Shown piece by piece: positions 60,611 through 64,000 of a stretch of 64,000 bases of DNA. How positions within the stretch are numbered: the first letter of the stretch is position 1; each line of letters starts with the position of its first letter. Below the pieces are notes generated by a model. It did no database searches. It was not told the origin of the DNA and was given only the letters and a program-made list of their open reading frames with translations. The DNA comes from Silene conica (taxonomy: Eukaryota; Streptophyta; Magnoliopsida; Caryophyllales; Caryophyllaceae). The translations under genes and the position numbers were made by a program. The stretch spans positions 69,987,460 to 70,051,459 of the forward strand of contig CM055317.2 of NCBI GenBank assembly GCA_029255685.2, in the 5' to 3' direction.

Positions 60611-60663
60611 AGAAACATATACTTTTTTTTTTTTTTTTTTTTTGACAACAAAGAAACATATAC
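60611..60663 (-). mobile_element. Severely truncated retroposed tail
   Basis: A run of about 22 T and then GACAACAA is flanked by direct copies of AAGAAACATATAC. On the minus strand this is a short stub plus poly(A) with a target duplication, as left by an almost wholly 5'-truncated LINE or SINE insertion. Confidence 0.55.
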
Positions 60664-61110
60664 CTCTATACCTGATATCTTTTGATGTTTACACATGTAT
60701 GAATTTAATGAATATAATGAACCGTAACAAAGGCTATTTAATTAAGACTGAACTATTGCTATTCAAATTTTATAGTAAAATAATTTTAGATTTTGTCATG
60801 CGATAACGAAAAGAAAACGAACTTCGAATATGTAAAGTTAATTTTTGAATATTAATAAAGCTTATATTGTCATACTTCTAACGTAGAAAACACTTAAAAA
60901 CGTAAACTCTACCTTCCCACATACACGGATGCACCTAGCGTTCCATATAATGTTATACCTTATATTTTACGGAGTATCCATAAATGATTTTTTTACGGTG
61001 TAGTCAGAGTTGTTTGATTTTCTAATGTTATACCTCAATAGTCCATATTTCGACATTATTCATCGACACCGTTAACTTAATTTTTTAATTAATCTATTAA
61101 ATTGTTTATA

Positions 61111-61304
61111 CTCCCTCCGATTTCCTATGATGTTCCTCTTCCGTTTTGGTCTAATTACATGATGTTCCCTCTTTGCTCTTTTGGACAACTTTGTGTGGTC
61201 CAAAATCAATTTTATGTGGGGTCATGTGTATTATGTGGTCCAAATTGCTTTCCTTATTTCTTGGGTTAAAATCAAAATGGAACAATACGAGAAATCGGAG
61301 GGAG
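61111..61304. mobile_element. Stowaway-like MITE upstream of fibrillin gene
   Basis: The termini CTCCCTCCGATTTC and GAAATCGGAGGGAG are perfect inverted repeats flanked by TA on both sides. It is 194 bp. It lies about 100 bp before the probable leader exon of the next gene. Confidence 0.9.
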
Positions 61305-61384
61305 TATATCATTCGAATTACTCAATAACCTAATTATTTCGTTATTAGTTAGTTGAGTTAAGACTCAAGAGTCTCTCACACGGT

Positions 61385-61480
61385 CACACACACCACTTTG
61401 GCATTTTCCACCTCAATTACTTGCTTTGTTGTTGCTTGGTCTATCCATTCAATCCAAATTCCAACAGCTACTGCCTTCAG
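61385..61480 (+). other. Probable 5'-leader exon of fibrillin gene
   Basis: A CT-rich stretch ends CTGCCTTCAG|GTTAGTATT, a good donor. The matching acceptor TTGTTACAG|GC is two bases before the start codon at 62534. The leader intron would be about 1.05 kb. There is no transcript evidence, so this is inference. Confidence 0.5.
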
Positions 61481-62533
61481 GTTAGTATTACTATTACTAT
61501 TACTAATACTACTATCTTAATGCATTTCTTTCTTTAATCTTGATTTATTATTCTGTTCATTATTCATAAATCATAGACTAATAAGTTTAAGATTACATTC
61601 ATTCCAATTTGCCAATATACAGTTAACTGTTAAGTAAGTTGGGAATTTGGGATGTTGCTTCTTGTTTTTTTTTCCTTCTGTTTATATTTTATTAACATGA
61701 TTGTAATTGGTTGATCAGTGCTTATGCTGATGCAAATTAATGTAGAAGTTCAATTTTAGTAATAAAATCATGAAAAAATTTCATTTTTTTTTTACTAAAT
61801 TAGAGTAATTTTAGTAATTTAGGACCTTGTCATGTCATGCAAACAATAGCTAGTGGTTTAATACAAATTCTTACCTGCCACGGTCACAACTCACGAGCTT
61901 GTAACGAGTCACACCCGATTTAAATATGTTAAAAAGGAAAGGGGTTGCGACTTATTTGACGTAACAAGCTTGTGACCGTCAGAACTCAGAAGCAAGACTT
62001 GTTGCTGATGGTTTAGTGGGTAATTGGAGTGTAATAATGGATTGGGTGTCGGTTGCTAAAATTGGGTTTGGATCGGATTTTGCTTCTTTCGGGTCTATTT
62101 GGTTTCGACCCAAATTGCCATCACTATTGTCTCAATGGTCAGTATTGCAAAGGTTTGATAAGGGGTGATTTGTTAACTGAAATGCTAATCATGAGTTTTA
62201 TGACAGAAATTTCGGTAAAGGTATAATCTTTTCACTTATGTGGGTCGGGGGCAAGGGCGAAAAAACTTCAGGGTAGTTAATAATGCACTAAGGTAGACCA
62301 GAAGAGTTCGGAAATTTAGACTAATAGTTTCAATTTTTTCATTGGTCAGGACGACTGTCCCTGCTAGCCCTATTGTTCTGCCACTGTAGAATCATTACAG
62401 ATATAAGTTTTTGGTGCTGAGTTTCTGTTCAATTGACTGACTCTTATTCATGATTGTTTGACTAGCCAGAACTAGAAACTGTAATGATGTGCAGGAAATT
62501 TGCGATAATGTGAATTTCTTCTTTGTTACAGGC

Positions 62534-63895
62534 ATGACATCTGCTGTGGCACCTTTAACATATGTTTCGGCTAATAACAAAGTTAATTGCTGCTCCAATG
62601 CTCTTGTATCGACTCGAAGTGCTGCAATAAAACTCCCTAGCAGAACGTTCTGGCGATGCTCAGCTAATGCAACTTATGCGGCTCCAGTTAGTGCATAACT
62701 ACTAGGCCCTTTTCTTTCACTAGTATAATTGATGTTTACATATCCGCATAGAGTATGTAATGTTGTGGGGTTTATGGTCAGGCAACCGACTTTGAGCTAG
62801 AGAACAAAAAGCATGATCTGTTGAGAGCAGTCCAGGAAACTGAGCGGGGGCTTAAAACAACAGCTGATCAACGCTCTTCCATCGAGGAAGCCCTGGTGTG
62901 ATTTTGTTTTTCCTTGCTGCAGTCAAGTCAATTTTTTCTCTGTTTTGGCACCAGTAGGTTAAATCTAGGTTGCCTCAACACTGCACTTTGGATTGTCACT
63001 TGTCAGTATAGAGTCGATAAGAAACATAAATATTTTTCGACAGAACCGATTTATCAGGACACTTTTTTTCTTTTGGGTGTAAGGAGATCCACGAGTGATA
63101 CTATTGATGACGGGTTTGAACCCACATCATACGTATCATGGTGCATCACCCTCAAGGACTTTTTCTTCTCTTGCAGCTGAGCGTAATTACCTTATGTTCA
63201 ACTGTAGAAAATTGTTTTTCTCCGTCTGATATTGCTTAATGGAGTTTGATGAGTCCAGGTAAGTGTAGAGAAATATGATGCTGGTGAGCCAGTTAACCTA
63301 GACAAACTCGACGGAACTTGGCGTCTGCAATATACTTCTGCCCCTGATGTTGTCGTTCTTTTTGAGTCGGCCTCTAGGCTTCCCATCTTTCAGGTACTTT
63401 TCAAATTCCTGAAAAAAAAATAGCGTTAATAGCTGTTGTTGTATTGTTTGCGTCTTATACGCTCTTTAAGTCGTGTAATTTGGTATTGTTTGATATACAG
63501 ACTTTTGCATAGATTGAGATTTGTGTCTTACAGTCTTGTTTTTCAATTGTAGTTGTCTGTTGGTGTGATGCTAGGTGGGTCAGATCTTTCAGAAATTTGA
63601 GTGCTGTGATCGATCTGATGGAGGTGTTGTACGGAATGTTATCAAGTGGAGCATTCAAAATTTACTAGAGGTGAATTTTGCTTGCTTATTTCTTCCTAGT
63701 TACTAATGTGCCTAATATTGCATTAAAAATGAATAACCCGATCATAGCGACTCTTATAGAGTTAGAAGTTAGAACTATGCACAACATGACGCAATCAATG
63801 TATTTTGGTTGAAGGAAAATGAGGGCGCAACTTTGATCGTATCAGCGAAGTTTTCTGTGGTTTCACAACGCAATATCTACCTTGAGTTTGAAGAG
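62534..63895 (+). CDS. Plastid-lipid-associated protein (fibrillin family), 5' part
   Basis: Fibrillins are plastid proteins that bind lipids at plastoglobules and thylakoids. Coding exons seen: 62534-62686, 62782-62895, 63259-63393, 63575-63670, 63815-63895, giving 193 codons with continuous frame; the rest lies beyond the window after the donor at 63896. Residues 1 to about 48 are rich in Ser, Ala and Thr with few acidic residues, as in a chloroplast transit peptide. Residues about 52-90 are polar and helical. The PAP/fibrillin domain then starts, with LDGTWRLQYTSAPDVVVLFE, FQVGQIFQKFE and NIYLEFEE blocks. The subgroup looks like the PAP12 type, tentatively. A stop just upstream in frame supports the chosen ATG. 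Confidence 0.9.
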
Positions 63896-64000
63896 GTTAG
63901 TTTCTTCCCCTTCGTTTTATACTTAAAACTAAAGTTACCGCATGCTCCGTTACTAGAGTCAGTATTACCACAGTGCCGCAATGGGTCCTGCATATGGTGA
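63896..64000 (+). other. Start of fibrillin intron, cut by window edge
   Basis: The donor GAAGAG|GTTAGT begins an intron that continues past the end of the window. Confidence 0.75.

Overview
This window looks like nuclear DNA from a flowering plant, probably a core eudicot. It is AT-rich, has multi-exon genes with GT-AG introns, and most of its length is nested transposable elements. The organism is my inference from element types and splice style; I cannot name a species. No bacterial, viral or organelle-genome layout is visible.

Four host genes are recognisable. A complete 21-exon CTP synthase gene lies at 34384-40681 (+, 635 aa). A complete 14-exon MLO-type seven-transmembrane gene lies at 50817-56447 (+, 502 aa) and uses one GC-AG intron. 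An intronless-CDS tubulin-folding cofactor C gene lies at 56951-57958 (-, 335 aa), convergent with MLO and only about 0.5 kb from it. The first five coding exons of a plastid-lipid-associated protein (fibrillin) gene start at 62534 (+) and run off the right edge. All exon joins were checked by reading frame and by matching family motifs across each junction.

The left half (1-34 kb) is accessory. A small Helitron (1850-10478) is split by a young 7.6-kb LTR retrotransposon (2433-10008). This element has 2.8-kb LTRs and encodes only Gag. Its LTRs carry two arrays of short hairpins whose arms change in a compensating way from unit to unit. An old, dead Copia element with perfect target-site duplications follows (11143-16112). 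From 18.7 to 26.8 kb lies a group of related Helitrons sharing a GC hairpin end. One carries a CTCGTATT-type minisatellite. Another contains a tandem duplication in which each copy received a different SINE while the sister copy keeps the empty site. Several MITEs, three TRIM-like elements and a hAT-type MITE with an internal tRNA-like stretch fill 26-34 kb.

The right half alternates genes with more elements: a Helitron candidate holding a long-terminal-inverted-repeat MULE-like element (42.0-44.4 kb), a second compact Helitron (46968-47854), several Stowaway- and Harbinger-like MITEs, and short tandem duplications in introns. The genes do not form a pathway. CTP synthase serves nucleotide supply, MLO is a membrane protein, cofactor C serves tubulin folding, and the fibrillin is plastidial. 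The novelty here lies in the mobile-element architecture.
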